A DNA stretch of 64,000 nt from an uncultured Bacteroidales bacterium (GTDB lineage Bacteria; Bacteroidota; Bacteroidia; Bacteroidales; UBA932), in the NCBI GenBank assembly GCA_944323825.1, contig CALUTY010000003.1, forward strand, positions 152,334 to 216,333, in the 5' to 3' direction. Positions 44,947 to 54,607 of this stretch are shown piece by piece (the stretch's first letter is position 1; every line of letters starts with the position of its first letter). A program made the position numbers and the translations under genes. Under the pieces are notes generated by a model, which was not told the origin of the DNA, did no database searches, and saw nothing but the letters and a program-made list of their open reading frames with translations.

Positions 44947-46836
44947 ATGGAATACACGATACTCATACTTCTGCTTCCGTTCCTGAGCTTCATCCTCATC
45001 GGGCTGCTCGGGACAAGGCTTAAGCCGGCAGCCGCCGGAGCATTCGGCACCATTGTGACGGGAATTGTCGCCATCCTCAGCTACTGGACGGCATTCTCAT
45101 ATTTCGGGGCCGGCAGGGACGCCTCAGGGGTCTTCCCTACCCTGATTCCATGGAACACCGTATGGCTCCCGTTCAACGGCAGCCTGCACATTGACCTCGG
45201 CATCCTCCTCGACCCGATTTCGGTCATGATGCTGATTGTCATATCCACGGTGTCGCTGATGGTGCACATCTATTCTTTCGGCTACATGAAAGGAGAAAGG
45301 GGCTTCCAGAGATACTACGCCTTCCTTTCCCTGTTCACGATGAGCATGCTCGGACTTGTGCTCGCCACCAACATCTTCCAGATGTATATCTTCTGGGAGC
45401 TCGTGGGAGTCAGCTCATATCTCCTGATCGGATTCTACTACACAAAGAAGGAGGCCATAGCCGCATCCAAGAAGGCATTCATCGTCACAAGGTTCGCCGA
45501 CCTGGGCTTCCTCATCGGCATTCTCATATACGGATTCTATACGGGTACATTCTCCTTCACCCCTGATGCTCCGGCCCTCGGTGCAGCAAAGGCGCTGCTT
45601 CCGCTTGCCCTCGGACTGATGTTCATCGGAGGAGCAGGAAAGAGTGCGATGTTCCCGCTGCACATATGGCTGCCTGATGCGATGGAAGGTCCGACACCCG
45701 TGTCCGCCCTCATCCATGCGGCGACAATGGTTGTGGCAGGCGTCTACCTCGTGGCGAGGATGTTCCCGCTGTTCATCGGCTATGCTCCTGAAGTGCTACA
45801 TGTCACTGCCTATGTCGGAGCCTTCACTGCCCTGTATGCCGCTGTCGTGGCCTGCGTGCAGAGCGACATAAAGAGGGTGCTGGCATTCAGTACCATATCG
45901 CAGATAGGCTTCATGATAGTGGCCCTCGGAGTCTGCACATCCGCAGACCCACACGAAGGAGGGCTCGGATACATGGCTTCCATGTTCCACCTCTTCACCC
46001 ACGCCATGTTCAAGGCCCTCCTCTTCCTCGGGGCAGGCTGCATAATCCATGCAGTCCACTCCAACGAGATGTCCGCAATGGGCGGGCTGAGGAAATACAT
46101 GCCTGTGACCCATATCACCTTCCTCGTGGCCTGCCTTGCCATTGCCGGCATCTGGCCTCTGAGCGGATTCTTCTCCAAGGACGAGATTCTGGCCGCATGC
46201 TTCGATTTCAGCCCTGTTATGGGCTGGGTGATGACCTTCATCGCCGGACTCACTGCATTCTACATGTTCAGGCTGTACTGGTGCATATTCTGGGGCAAGG
46301 AGAACACGGAACTGCATGCGGAGCACAGGCCTCATGAGGCCCCTCTCACGATGACAATCCCGCTCATCTTCCTTGCCGTCGTGACCCTGTTCGCAGGCTG
46401 GATTCCTTTCGGTGAGTTCATCAGCAGCAACGGCCAGGCATACCACATACACATCGACTGGAATGTGGCAACGGTAAGCCTCTGCGTGGCTGCGGCAGGA
46501 ATAGCCCTGGCCACATGGATGTACATGCGCGAGGACAGGAAGGTGGCAGACGGGCTTGCAACGAAGTTCAGCGGACTCCACAAGGCTGCGTACCACCGCT
46601 TCTACATCGATGAGATATACCAGTTCATCACACACAGGATCATCTTCGCCTGCATATCCACACCTGTAGCATGGTTCGACAGGCATGTCGTGGACGGCTT
46701 CTTCAACATGCTTGCGACTGTCACAGGAAAGGTGTCATGGGGCATCAGGAGGATGCAGAGCGGCTATGTCCAGAGATACGGGATATGGTTCCTCGGAGGT
46801 GCCCTCGGACTTACAGTCATCCTGCTGCTGATCTGA
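44947..46836 (+). CDS. nuoL: NADH-quinone oxidoreductase subunit L
   Basis: 629 residues, antiporter-like, with about 15-16 membrane helices. Key loops are visible: F-W-E-L-V-G-V-S-S-Y-L (Glu in helix 5), G-K-S-A-M-F-P-L-H-I-W-L-P-D-A-M-E and H-A-A-T-M-V-V-A-G-V. It pumps protons at the far end of the membrane arm. A 151-bp gap, unusually long for this operon, follows. Confidence 0.95.
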   Translation: MEYTILILLLPFLSFILIGLLGTRLKPAAAGAFGTIVTGIVAILSYWTAFSYFGAGRDASGVFPTLIPWNTVWLPFNGSLHIDLGILLDPISVMMLIVISTVSLMVHIYSFGYMKGERGFQRYYAFLSLFTMSMLGLVLATNIFQMYIFWELVGVSSYLLIGFYYTKKEAIAASKKAFIVTRFADLGFLIGILIYGFYTGTFSFTPDAPALGAAKALLPLALGLMFIGGAGKSAMFPLHIWLPDAMEGPTPVSALIHAATMVVAGVYLVARMFPLFIGYAPEVLHVTAYVGAFTALYAAVVACVQSDIKRVLAFSTISQIGFMIVALGVCTSADPHEGGLGYMASMFHLFTHAMFKALLFLGAGCIIHAVHSNEMSAMGGLRKYMPVTHITFLVACLAIAGIWPLSGFFSKDEILAACFDFSPVMGWVMTFIAGLTAFYMFRLYWCIFWGKENTELHAEHRPHEAPLTMTIPLIFLAVVTLFAGWIPFGEFISSNGQAYHIHIDWNVATVSLCVAAAGIALATWMYMREDRKVADGLATKFSGLHKAAYHRFYIDEIYQFITHRIIFACISTPVAWFDRHVVDGFFNMLATVTGKVSWGIRRMQSGYVQRYGIWFLGGALGLTVILLLI

Positions 46837-46877
46837 CCGCCTGACACATTGAGACCTTCCGGAAAGAGAAGCCGAGG

Positions 46878-46907
46878 TTGACCTCACGGGAAAAGGGGAT
46901 AACTTTC
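46878..46907 (+). promoter_or_regulatory. Possible internal nuo promoter between nuoL and nuoM
   Basis: TTG (46878-46880), 19 nt, then TAACTTTC (46900-46907), one mismatch from TAnnTTTG. It lies in the 151-bp gap before nuoM. No hairpin was noticed there. Confidence 0.3.
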
Positions 46908-46987
46908 ACTTTTGAATTCCCATGCATAGCACATACAAAATTAACATATAGCCATTACGGCAATTTTAAAAGTCAAAACGACAGATT

Positions 46988-48472
46988 ATGAATATATTGT
47001 CACTATTCCCGGCCATTCCGGCAGCCATGATGCTCGGACTTTGGCTGTCCAGGAACATAAGGCAGATACATGCAGTCATGGTGACAGGCTCATCCCTGCT
47101 CCTGGCGTTTGCCATATACCTTGTGTTCGCATATCTCGGAATGAGGGCCGACGGGCAGACGGCCGAAATGCTGCTGACAGACAGCCATATCTGGTATGCA
47201 CCTCTCAACATCCACTACGCAGTGGGCGTGGACGGCATTTCGGTGGCGATGCTCCTGCTTTCAGCGATTATAGTATTCACCGGCACCTTCGCATCATGGA
47301 AAATGACTGACGGGACAAAGGAATTCTTCCTGTGGTTCTGCCTTCTGAGCGTCGGGGTCTTCGGATTCTTCATTTCGCTCGACCTCTTCACCATGTTCAT
47401 GTTCTATGAGGTAGCCCTCATCCCGATGTACCTGCTGATAGGCGTATGGGGCACGGGCCGCAAGGAATACTCTGCCATGAAGCTCACCCTGATGCTGATG
47501 GGAGGCTCCGCCCTCATCCTGATAGGCATCCTCGGCATATATTTCGGCTCCGGGGCCACCACAATGAACATAATGGAGATAGCGCAGCTGCACAACATCC
47601 CGCTTTCCATGCAGAGGATATGGTTTCCGATAGTGTTCATCGGATTCGGAGTGCTCGGCGCACTCTTCCCGTTCCACACATGGAGCCCTGACGGACATGC
47701 CTCCGCCCCTACGGCCGTGTCCATGCTGCACGCAGGAGTGCTGATGAAATTAGGAGGATACGGCTGCTTCCGCATCGCCATATACCTTCTCCCTGACGCA
47801 GCTCAGGAACTCAGCTGGATATTCATAATCCTCACGACCATCTCGGTTGTCTACGGGGCATTCTCCGCATGCGTACAGACCGACCTGAAATACATCAACG
47901 CATATTCTTCAGTGTCACACTGCGGTCTCGTGCTCTTCGCCATCCTCATGCTCAACACCACCGCTGCCACCGGTGCGGTTCTCCAGATGCTGAGCCACGG
48001 ACTGATGACCGCCCTCTTCTTCGCCCTGATAGGCATGATCTACGGCAGGACCCACACAAGGGACATCCGGGAACTGAGCGGACTTATGAAGATAATGCCG
48101 TTCCTTTCCGTATGCTATGTCATAGCCGGACTCGCCAACCTCGGTCTCCCGGGACTGAGCGGATTCGTGGCAGAAATGACCATATTCAACGGTGCATTCA
48201 TGGTACATGACACCTTCCACAGGGTCGTGACCATAATAGCCTGCACCTCGATAGTGATCACCGCAGTCTACATCCTCCGCCTCATCGGCAAGATACTCTA
48301 TGGCACATGCACCAATCCGGAGCATCTCAAGCTCACCGATGCCACCTGGGATGAGCGCCTGGCCGTCATAGTGCTCATAGTGGCCATCGCCGGACTCGGC
48401 CTTTCACCTCTCTGGATGAGCGGCATGATTTCCGACAGTATCGTACCTATTGTTTCTCACATTTTGAATTGA
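46988..48472 (+). CDS. nuoM: NADH-quinone oxidoreductase subunit M
   Basis: 494 residues, antiporter-like, with about 14 membrane helices. It has the F-Y-E-V-A-L-I-P-M-Y-L-L-I glutamate helix, a P-F-H-T-W-S-P-D-G-H loop and H-A-G-V-L-M-K-L-G. It is the middle proton pump. It starts after the longest gap in the operon and precedes nuoN by 6 nt. Confidence 0.95.
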   Translation: MNILSLFPAIPAAMMLGLWLSRNIRQIHAVMVTGSSLLLAFAIYLVFAYLGMRADGQTAEMLLTDSHIWYAPLNIHYAVGVDGISVAMLLLSAIIVFTGTFASWKMTDGTKEFFLWFCLLSVGVFGFFISLDLFTMFMFYEVALIPMYLLIGVWGTGRKEYSAMKLTLMLMGGSALILIGILGIYFGSGATTMNIMEIAQLHNIPLSMQRIWFPIVFIGFGVLGALFPFHTWSPDGHASAPTAVSMLHAGVLMKLGGYGCFRIAIYLLPDAAQELSWIFIILTTISVVYGAFSACVQTDLKYINAYSSVSHCGLVLFAILMLNTTAATGAVLQMLSHGLMTALFFALIGMIYGRTHTRDIRELSGLMKIMPFLSVCYVIAGLANLGLPGLSGFVAEMTIFNGAFMVHDTFHRVVTIIACTSIVITAVYILRLIGKILYGTCTNPEHLKLTDATWDERLAVIVLIVAIAGLGLSPLWMSGMISDSIVPIVSHILN

Positions 48473-48478
48473 CAGGAA

Positions 48479-49912
48479 ATGGACTACTCTGCAATATTTT
48501 CTTACATGTACACGGAAACCGCCCTCATCGGGGTGATGGTGGCGGCATTCCTCTATGACCTGATCGCCGGGAAGAAAGGCCGCAGGTTCTTCCACCCGTT
48601 CGTATGCACACTGATGCTGCTCTTCATTGCAGGAACAATTGTTCCTTACCACAGGGAGTCTGCGGAAATCTTCGGCGGGATGTATGTCTATAACCCTGTC
48701 TTCGGCATAGTGAAAAGCATCCTTGCGACAGGGACCCTCATCGTCTTCCTTCAGGCGGACTCATGGCTGCGCAGGGAAGACACGGAGTTCAAGAGGGGCG
48801 AATTCTATGTCCTCACCCTCTCCACCCTCATAGGAATGGATTTCATGATAAGCGCAGGCCACTTCATGATGTTCTTCATAGGCATGGAACTCGCATCCGT
48901 ACCTATGGCTTGCCTCGTCGCCTTCGACAAATACAGGAACAATTCAGCCGAGGCCGGGGCCAAATACATCCTCAGCGCCCTGTTCGCCAGCGGACTGATG
49001 CTCTACGGCATATCATTCCTGTACGGCACCACAGGCACCCTCTACTTTGATGACATGACAGCCAAAATGGAAGGAAGCCCGCTGCAGATACTTGCAATGG
49101 TCTTCTTCTTCTCCGGACTAGGATTCAAGATCTCCCTCGTGCCGTTCCACCTGTGGACAGCCGACACCTACCAGGGAGCGCCGACATCCGTCACCTCCTA
49201 TCTCTCGGTGATTTCAAAGGGAGCTGCCGCCTTCACCCTCATGGCCATTCTCGTGAAGGTGTTTGCCCCTATGGTACAATACTGGCAGATGCTGCTCTAC
49301 ATCATTATCATCCTGAGCATCACCATAGCCAACATATTCGCCATAAGGCAGAAGGACCTGAAGAGATTCCTCGCGTTCTCCTCCATTTCCCAGGCCGGCT
49401 ACATCATGCTTGCAGTCATCAGCGGCACTCCGTACGGGATGACCTCCCTGATCTTCTATGTGCTTGTCTACATGGTTGCCAACCTCGCAGCCTTCGGCGT
49501 GATCTCTGCCGTCGAGCAGAACAGCGGAGGAAAGGTCTGCATGGATGACTGGAACGGGCTCTACAGGACCAATCCGAAGCTTGCCCTCACCATGACCCTC
49601 GCCCTGTTCTCCCTTGCGGGAATCCCTCCGTTCGCAGGCTTCTTCTCGAAGTTCTTCATCTTTGCCGCCGCCTTTGAACAGGGCTTCCATGTGCTCGTGT
49701 TCATTGCCCTCATCAACACGGTGATATCTCTCTACTACTATCTCCTTGTCGTGAAGGCCATGTTCATCAACAAGAGCGACTCCCCTATCGCTTCCTTCCG
49801 CAGCGACTGCAGCACACGCATAGGCCTCGCCCTCTGCCTTGCCGGAGTCCTTGTCCTCGGCATCGCCAGCTCCGTCTACGATGGCATCAACATGTTCACC
49901 TTCGGACTGTAG
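48479..49912 (+). CDS. nuoN: NADH-quinone oxidoreductase subunit N
   Basis: 477 residues, antiporter-like, with about 14 helices. It has the helix with G-M-E-L-A-S-V-P and the [16 protein letters not shown] loop. It is the last subunit of the operon and is followed 21 nt later by a very strong terminator stem. Confidence 0.95.
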   Translation: MDYSAIFSYMYTETALIGVMVAAFLYDLIAGKKGRRFFHPFVCTLMLLFIAGTIVPYHRESAEIFGGMYVYNPVFGIVKSILATGTLIVFLQADSWLRREDTEFKRGEFYVLTLSTLIGMDFMISAGHFMMFFIGMELASVPMACLVAFDKYRNNSAEAGAKYILSALFASGLMLYGISFLYGTTGTLYFDDMTAKMEGSPLQILAMVFFFSGLGFKISLVPFHLWTADTYQGAPTSVTSYLSVISKGAAAFTLMAILVKVFAPMVQYWQMLLYIIIILSITIANIFAIRQKDLKRFLAFSSISQAGYIMLAVISGTPYGMTSLIFYVLVYMVANLAAFGVISAVEQNSGGKVCMDDWNGLYRTNPKLALTMTLALFSLAGIPPFAGFFSKFFIFAAAFEQGFHVLVFIALINTVISLYYYLLVVKAMFINKSDSPIASFRSDCSTRIGLALCLAGVLVLGIASSVYDGINMFTFGL

Positions 49913-49933
49913 CCCCGGCAAAAGCACGGAAAA

Positions 49934-49986
49934 CAAAAAGAGTAAGCCCTTGAAAGCACACGACTTTCAAGGGCTTACTCTTTTTG
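49934..49986. terminator. Strong bidirectional terminator after nuoN
   Basis: A perfect 23-bp stem: 49934-49956 pairs with 49964-49986 around a 7-nt loop (CACACGA). The stem ends in A5 on one side and T5 on the other, so it can stop RNA in both directions. It closes the nuo operon and protects it from the opposing nuclease gene. Confidence 0.85.
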
Positions 49987-50119
49987 TGACAAGGACAACG
50001 GCCCGTACATCCAAAGCCCCTCTTATGTCTATGAATTTTTACGGAAAGAATTTTTGACTGCATCAATAGTATAAAGGCAACAGTCCTCCAGCCTAAAATC
50101 TGTGAACGTAATATAAATA

Positions 50120-50162
50120 AGGCAGACATCAGGAAATGATGATCCGCCTTTCTTATCTGCCT
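50120..50162 (-). terminator. Stem-loop after the nuclease gene
   Basis: AGGCAGA (50120-50126) pairs with TCTGCCT (50156-50162), and the inside can form a second small stem (TGATG with CATCA). On the minus strand the stem is followed by TATTTATATT. It lies 11 nt beyond the stop at 50174. The rest of the gap 49987-50119 shows nothing. Confidence 0.4.
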
Positions 50163-50173
50163 GACTTTTCTGT

Positions 50174-51745
50174 TTACAGTCCCCAGTCTGAAGCGTTGAA
50201 GGAGTCCTTTGGGGCATTCGGGACATTGGTGAAATAGGTAAAGCCCGTTATTTCCTCGAGGTCGCTGACTGACATCAGATCTCTCTTGTCCACCTTGACT
50301 CCTGTAGGCGTGCTGTGGCTGCGGACGAAGGCGGCGCACATGAGCTCGTCTTCCGTACACTCGGACAGAGCCTTGCCGGTGTTGCCCTTCTTCGTTCTGA
50401 GCAGGATGTAGTAGAACATCGTCGGCTTGGACACGTCGCTGCGGCCTCCGAAAGAGATCTTGGTCGGACTTGCGCTATATCCCCTGTTGTCTCTGAACTC
50501 ATCGAAATATGCGCCTATCACGACATATAGAGTATCTGAGCACACCTTCTTGTCGACCCAGTCCTCAAGGTTGTTCCATCCGCCTCCGCCGGTATTAAAA
50601 GAGGATGACTGCTGAGGAGCGATATTGCTGTAATAGAAAACCTGACGGTTGGTTGCTGCCGAAGACAACCGTTCTGCAGACCCGAGCATGTGTCCCTTGT
50701 TGCAGCCTCCTCCGGTACTTTTGCTGTTATACTGTATTGAAGCCGGTATGTCGGGATCTTTCTTGTAAGCGTCCGTGCGCTCGACATTTTTCACTTCGTA
50801 CATGGCATGCCTCGGAGCGGCCACCCATACCGGGCAATGATGCTCGGCGCTGAAGCATACCGTATAGTTGCGTGCAGTCTTTCCGCCCGGCCCCTTTTCG
50901 TTTCCGTCACACAGATGATAGGCATAGTAGAGATCCGAGTCAGTGGCCTCGGTAAGATAGCCGGACGACTCCTTGAGATTCATGACCGGAAGCTCATACC
51001 AGCCGTACTTACCGTTTCCGGGATTAGGATCGGGATCCGGATTTTCCGGCTCATCAGGATCAGGGTCTTCAGGATCGCCAGTGTCAGGATCGGACGATGC
51101 CGTCCCGCTTCTCCTATATAAGACCAGTTCTTCTTGAGAGCCGGTATAAGTGCTGAAACGCGGAGCCGATTCATTCCACTGAAGCCTTCGAGAAGGTGCG
51201 GCTACGGGAACCAATTCCGGATGACCGGCAAATGAAAGTGTCCAAAGGTACTCTTTATCGTCTTGTGAAGGCTTGTCTTCAGTTATGGCCAAAGTATTTT
51301 TGCCGCCTGTATAACCGATATACCCCACATTCTCAACATGAACGGAATAATGCTCCCCTACCTTTGCAATTGTACTCCTGTACTGATCCGCATCTTCTGA
51401 ACTGATTCCGTCCGGTGTCAGAAGATTTCCAAAATCCATATACTCCCCGCCATCCGATGCCGCCTGTCCAAAGGCAGAATCAGACCAGTCCGCAAACACC
51501 ACCAGTCCATACTTCTCACTTTCACACGCAATAAGATAGTCCCCTGACCAGTCCTGCAAAGAAGCCGTCAGTTTCTCATAATAATATACCTCCGGTTCTT
51601 CCCCTCCGCCGTCACCCGTTCCCGGAGTCTGGCCGGAACCTGACATATCACCATCCGCCAACCCAAGACCGTCATCACACGAAACCATTGACATAGAAGC
51701 CATGGCAAACACGACAAAAATCTTAAGAAAGATATTCTTCTGCAT
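50174..51745 (-). CDS. DNA/RNA non-specific endonuclease lipoprotein
   Basis: 523 residues from the ATG at 51745, which begins a lipoprotein signal (lipobox MVSC, Cys23). A glycine-rich linker, a beta-rich middle domain (about 50-210), and an Asp-Pro repeat linker (PDPDEPENPDPDPNP) lead to a C-terminal NUC1-type nuclease domain (about 265-515). Its active site reads CNKGHMLGSAER near residue 350, with the S-N-I-A-P-Q motif after it; the family usually has D-R-G-H. The catalytic histidine and metal-binding asparagine are kept. It probably degrades extracellular nucleic acid at the cell surface for nutrients. The changed D-R pair may lower activity. Confidence 0.8.
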   Translation of the reverse strand: MQKNIFLKIFVVFAMASMSMVSCDDGLGLADGDMSGSGQTPGTGDGGGEEPEVYYYEKLTASLQDWSGDYLIACESEKYGLVVFADWSDSAFGQAASDGGEYMDFGNLLTPDGISSEDADQYRSTIAKVGEHYSVHVENVGYIGYTGGKNTLAITEDKPSQDDKEYLWTLSFAGHPELVPVAAPSRRLQWNESAPRFSTYTGSQEELVLYRRSGTASSDPDTGDPEDPDPDEPENPDPDPNPGNGKYGWYELPVMNLKESSGYLTEATDSDLYYAYHLCDGNEKGPGGKTARNYTVCFSAEHHCPVWVAAPRHAMYEVKNVERTDAYKKDPDIPASIQYNSKSTGGGCNKGHMLGSAERLSSAATNRQVFYYSNIAPQQSSSFNTGGGGWNNLEDWVDKKVCSDTLYVVIGAYFDEFRDNRGYSASPTKISFGGRSDVSKPTMFYYILLRTKKGNTGKALSECTEDELMCAAFVRSHSTPTGVKVDKRDLMSVSDLEEITGFTYFTNVPNAPKDSFNASDWGL

Positions 51746-51863
51746 AAAATGCCCCATATATTTTACAAAAATCAAAATAACCTCTCGAATCAATATTCCA
51801 GACAGCAAATATCGCAAAATGGCATTGAAATGACAAACAATGACAACCTACTCAAACTGATTA

Positions 51864-52499
51864 TCATATCGGGAACCAGATGAAGACGGCGGCGTCCCAG
51901 AGGGCATGGGAAAGGATGATGGAGAAGAAGCGGTCGGGAAAGAAGCGGTAAAGGAGGCCCCAGACGATGCCGGCGACGAGGGCGGCCATGAAGAGCATGA
52001 AATTGCAGGAACCGGCATGGACAAGGGCATAGAGGAAGGCGGTGAGGGCAAAGGCGGCGTTCCTCCCGCGGTTGCCGGAAGTCTTTTCCCATCTTGAGGA
52101 AAGGGTCTGCTGGACATAGCCTCGCCAGAATATCTCCTCGGCGGGACCTATCAGAAACAGCATCAGAGCGGACAGAAGCCACGGGGATTCGCCTTCCTTT
52201 ATGCAGTAGATGGCATTGACCTGAGGGCGGGCGAAGTCGAAAAGCCATGAAGACACCTTGTCTCCAGTCCAGAATATGCCCCAGAGGACAGCGGCGATGA
52301 GAATGCCGAAAAGGACATTAGGGACGGACCACTTCACAAGATGCCTCCAGCCTGGATTGAACCATGTGGAGAGGCCGCCGAGCATAACGGCTGAACAGGT
52401 CATCATCCACCAGAAATTCACATGCGGCGCCGTCAGAGGAGAAAACATCACCGTCCAGAGGATGGCAGCAAGAAGAAGGGTAAATATCAATCTCTTCAT
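51864..52499 (-). CDS. CPBP family intramembrane glutamic protease
   Basis: 211 residues from the ATG at 52499; six or seven membrane helices. Motif 1 is EEIFWRG (Glu121, Glu122, Arg126), motif 2 has His161 in YALVHAG, motif 3 has His198 and Asp202 in SHALWDA. These CAAX/Abi-type proteases cleave in the membrane; substrates in Bacteroidota are unknown. It is 33 nt downstream of the MenA-like gene and probably co-transcribed. Confidence 0.85.
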   Translation of the reverse strand: MKRLIFTLLLAAILWTVMFSPLTAPHVNFWWMMTCSAVMLGGLSTWFNPGWRHLVKWSVPNVLFGILIAAVLWGIFWTGDKVSSWLFDFARPQVNAIYCIKEGESPWLLSALMLFLIGPAEEIFWRGYVQQTLSSRWEKTSGNRGRNAAFALTAFLYALVHAGSCNFMLFMAALVAGIVWGLLYRFFPDRFFSIILSHALWDAAVFIWFPI

Positions 52500-52532
52500 A
52501 AAAACAAATCCAGTGCGACACAAACTATCCGC

Positions 52533-53426
52533 TCATGAAAATAATCCTGACAACACAAGTGACAATGCAAGCAGGAGGCTGAAAACCAGCTGAAGCTTTG
52601 CCGTGGCTTCATCGAGACCGGCTATGGCTGCCGGGCCGGACCTGAAATACCCGATGGACATGCGGACATTCTGCAAGGCAGGAATACCTGCCACCCACGC
52701 CAGAAGACACCATACAGGAAGGATGCCAGCGATGATGCAGCCGGTCAGCCAAAAGAAAGGAAAAATCACTTCAAAACAATAGAGCCATACGGAAGCCTTT
52801 CCTCCTATGTTCATGGCAAGGGTACGGATATCTGCCCGATTGTCGGTGGCAATGTCACGGGTATTGTTGCAATGGAGGATGGCGACCGTGATCAGGCCCA
52901 CAGGAACTGCAAGATAAAGCACATGCCAGTCTATCTGCAGGGTGCCAGCATAGACGGTGCCGATTGTTGGCAACAGGGCGTAAGCCAGAAAGATTACTGC
53001 ATCACCGAGAGCATGATATTTAAGATATGGATAGAAGACCGCACAGGCCAGGCCACCTATTCCTATGTACAGAAGAGGCATGCCGGTGCGCAGCCACAGT
53101 CCGATGCCAGCAAGGACGGCAACAGACAGCAGCAGAATAGAAAGCCTGAAAATCTCCTTCGGCAAAAACATTCCTGATGTCAATGTCCTGACTCCGTAGG
53201 TGTCCTCCGCATCCACATGATGCCTGTAGTCAAACCAGTCGCTCCATGTATTGCCCGCAGCATGGAAAACCACAATGTTCAGCAAGGCCCAGATGCCGTT
53301 TGTCCAGCTCACATCTTCATGGCATGCAAAAAGATATGCCAATGATACAATCACCGGCATCGCCGATGCAGGAAATGACCAGGGCCTTACGGCAATCATC
53401 CACTCCTTGAAAGTATGTCCGCTCAT
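52533..53426 (-). CDS. UbiA family prenyltransferase, MenA-like
   Basis: 297 residues from the ATG at 53426. An ATG at 53453 is also in frame, but the best -7 box (53451-53458) would start the RNA after it. About nine membrane helices. The two Asp-rich loops are N-T-W-S-D-W-F-D (Asn59, Asp63, Asp66) and N-N-T-R-D-I-A-T-D (Asp191, Asp195), which bind the prenyl diphosphate. The pattern is like MenA (dihydroxynaphthoate prenylation for menaquinone), which would match the Nuo complex, but a different aromatic acceptor cannot be excluded. Confidence 0.78.
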   Translation of the reverse strand: MSGHTFKEWMIAVRPWSFPASAMPVIVSLAYLFACHEDVSWTNGIWALLNIVVFHAAGNTWSDWFDYRHHVDAEDTYGVRTLTSGMFLPKEIFRLSILLLSVAVLAGIGLWLRTGMPLLYIGIGGLACAVFYPYLKYHALGDAVIFLAYALLPTIGTVYAGTLQIDWHVLYLAVPVGLITVAILHCNNTRDIATDNRADIRTLAMNIGGKASVWLYCFEVIFPFFWLTGCIIAGILPVWCLLAWVAGIPALQNVRMSIGYFRSGPAAIAGLDEATAKLQLVFSLLLALSLVLSGLFS

Positions 53427-53450
53427 ATCTGAAATATTCCAATCCGGCTG

Positions 53451-53482
53451 CAAATGTAGAAAAAGTTTAAAATAAACTGCAA
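53451..53482 (-). promoter_or_regulatory. Promoter of the MenA-like gene
   Basis: On the minus strand TTG (53482-53480) is followed after 21 nt by TACATTTG (53458-53451), an exact TAnnTTTG. The predicted RNA would begin near 53444, upstream of the ATG at 53426 and downstream of the one at 53453, which decides the start. Confidence 0.5.
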
Positions 53483-53536
53483 GCCGAGAGCAGAGGCAAA
53501 TTTATTTGACTATGCCGAGGCGCAGCGTTTATTGTA
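53469..53536. repeat. Single copy of the back-to-back promoter-like unit
   Basis: It has the same geometry as the trpS array: CAAATTTATTTG core (53497-53508), minus-side spacer with CTGCTCTCGGCTTGCA and plus-side spacer with GCCGAGGCG, each 20 nt, then decayed -7 positions (TTTATTTT on minus, TTATTGTA on plus). It fills part of the 319-bp gap between the MenA-like and Crp-like genes. The remaining gap (53537-53745) is AT-rich, with no other feature supported. Confidence 0.6.
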
Positions 53537-53745
53537 GACGAAGATTCTCTGCACTCACATGCCCGCAATGTCCCTCCATTCCGAGCCTTGCCCTCCAGTC
53601 TCAACAACAATGTTTCTGAAAAATGGCATTGACATTATAAAAAGTCTTGCTATTTTTAAAAATTGTTTGCGTAAAACAATCCACGACAATTTATTTACTA
53701 TAATCCGTCAATATTTGACATGATACGGGTTCAGACCAGAATCAC

Positions 53746-54330
53746 ATGGACATCAATGAAATCATAGAGAGGGTTCACCATATTCCGGAGGCTTCGGCGG
53801 ACAAGCTTGCCTCATGCCTCAGTGAAATGTCTCTTCCCAAAGGTTTCCGTGTGCTTGAGGCAGGCAAGGTGGAAACTGACATTTATTTCATAAGGCGCGG
53901 ACTTGCAAGGGCTTTCATCCCTGTCGACGGCGAGGAGATCACTTTCTGGCTCGGCAAGGAAGGGGATGCCATATTTTCCCTGAAAAGCTATACGGACAAT
54001 CTTCCCGGCTACGAAACCATCGAGCTCATGGAGGACTCCGACCTGTACCGTCTCAAAAGGGACGCCCTGCAGCAGCTTTTCAAAGAAGACATCGGGATAG
54101 CCAACTGGGGACGGAGATTTGCCGAAAGGGAGTTCCTGCAGACGGAGCAGAGGCTGATTCCATTCCTCTGCACCACAGCCTCGGAAAGATACGCCCGGCT
54201 TCTTGAAGAAAGTCCGGACATGCTGCAGCGGCTCCCGCTCGAACACCTCGCCTCCTGGCTCGGCATAACTCCCGTCAGCCTCAGCAGAATCCGGGCCAAG
54301 ATGAAAGATGATGAGGGCCAAGGACAATAA
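53746..54330 (+). CDS. Crp/Fnr family transcriptional regulator
   Basis: 194 residues. A cyclic-nucleotide-binding-type beta roll covers about 10-120 (I-Y-F-I-R-R-G-L-A-R-A-F and G-D-A-I-F). The C-terminal HTH is short (E-H-L-A-S-W-L-G-I-T-P-V-S-L-S-R-I-R). The conserved Arg of cAMP sites is not evident and no cysteine cluster of Fnr type is present, so the signal is unknown. This compact form is frequent in Bacteroidota. Two small genes follow on the same strand. Confidence 0.85.
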   Translation: MDINEIIERVHHIPEASADKLASCLSEMSLPKGFRVLEAGKVETDIYFIRRGLARAFIPVDGEEITFWLGKEGDAIFSLKSYTDNLPGYETIELMEDSDLYRLKRDALQQLFKEDIGIANWGRRFAEREFLQTEQRLIPFLCTTASERYARLLEESPDMLQRLPLEHLASWLGITPVSLSRIRAKMKDDEGQGQ

Positions 54331-54358
54331 TCGCATCCACATTTAAGACAACAACGAC

Positions 54359-54559
54359 ATGGCAGACAATTATCTTGAGAATAAATACGATGAATACCTT
54401 GAGCGCAAGGCCGCAGCCGAAAAAGCCCGCAGACTCGCATGGAAGAAACGCATGGACGCCTACCGGAAGAAACTGGCTGAAGAGGCTGAAAAGGCCGGCA
54501 AGGATAATGTAACTGAAATGCTTCCAAAGGCGGGAAAAGAGGATAAGCCTACAGAATAA
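54359..54559 (+). CDS. Small charged helical protein, unknown function
   Basis: 66 residues, mostly Lys, Glu, Ala and Arg, predicted as one long helix (A-D-N-Y-L-E-N-K-Y-D-E-Y-L-E-R-K start). No signal peptide or known domain. It lies 28 nt after the Crp-like gene and 48 nt before the acetyltransferase gene, so it is probably part of one transcript. Confidence 0.6.
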   Translation: MADNYLENKYDEYLERKAAAEKARRLAWKKRMDAYRKKLAEEAEKAGKDNVTEMLPKAGKEDKPTE

Positions 54560-54607
54560 ATATCACGTCACTGGATATATGCCATTATTTACCAATTAAA
54601 GCCAGCT

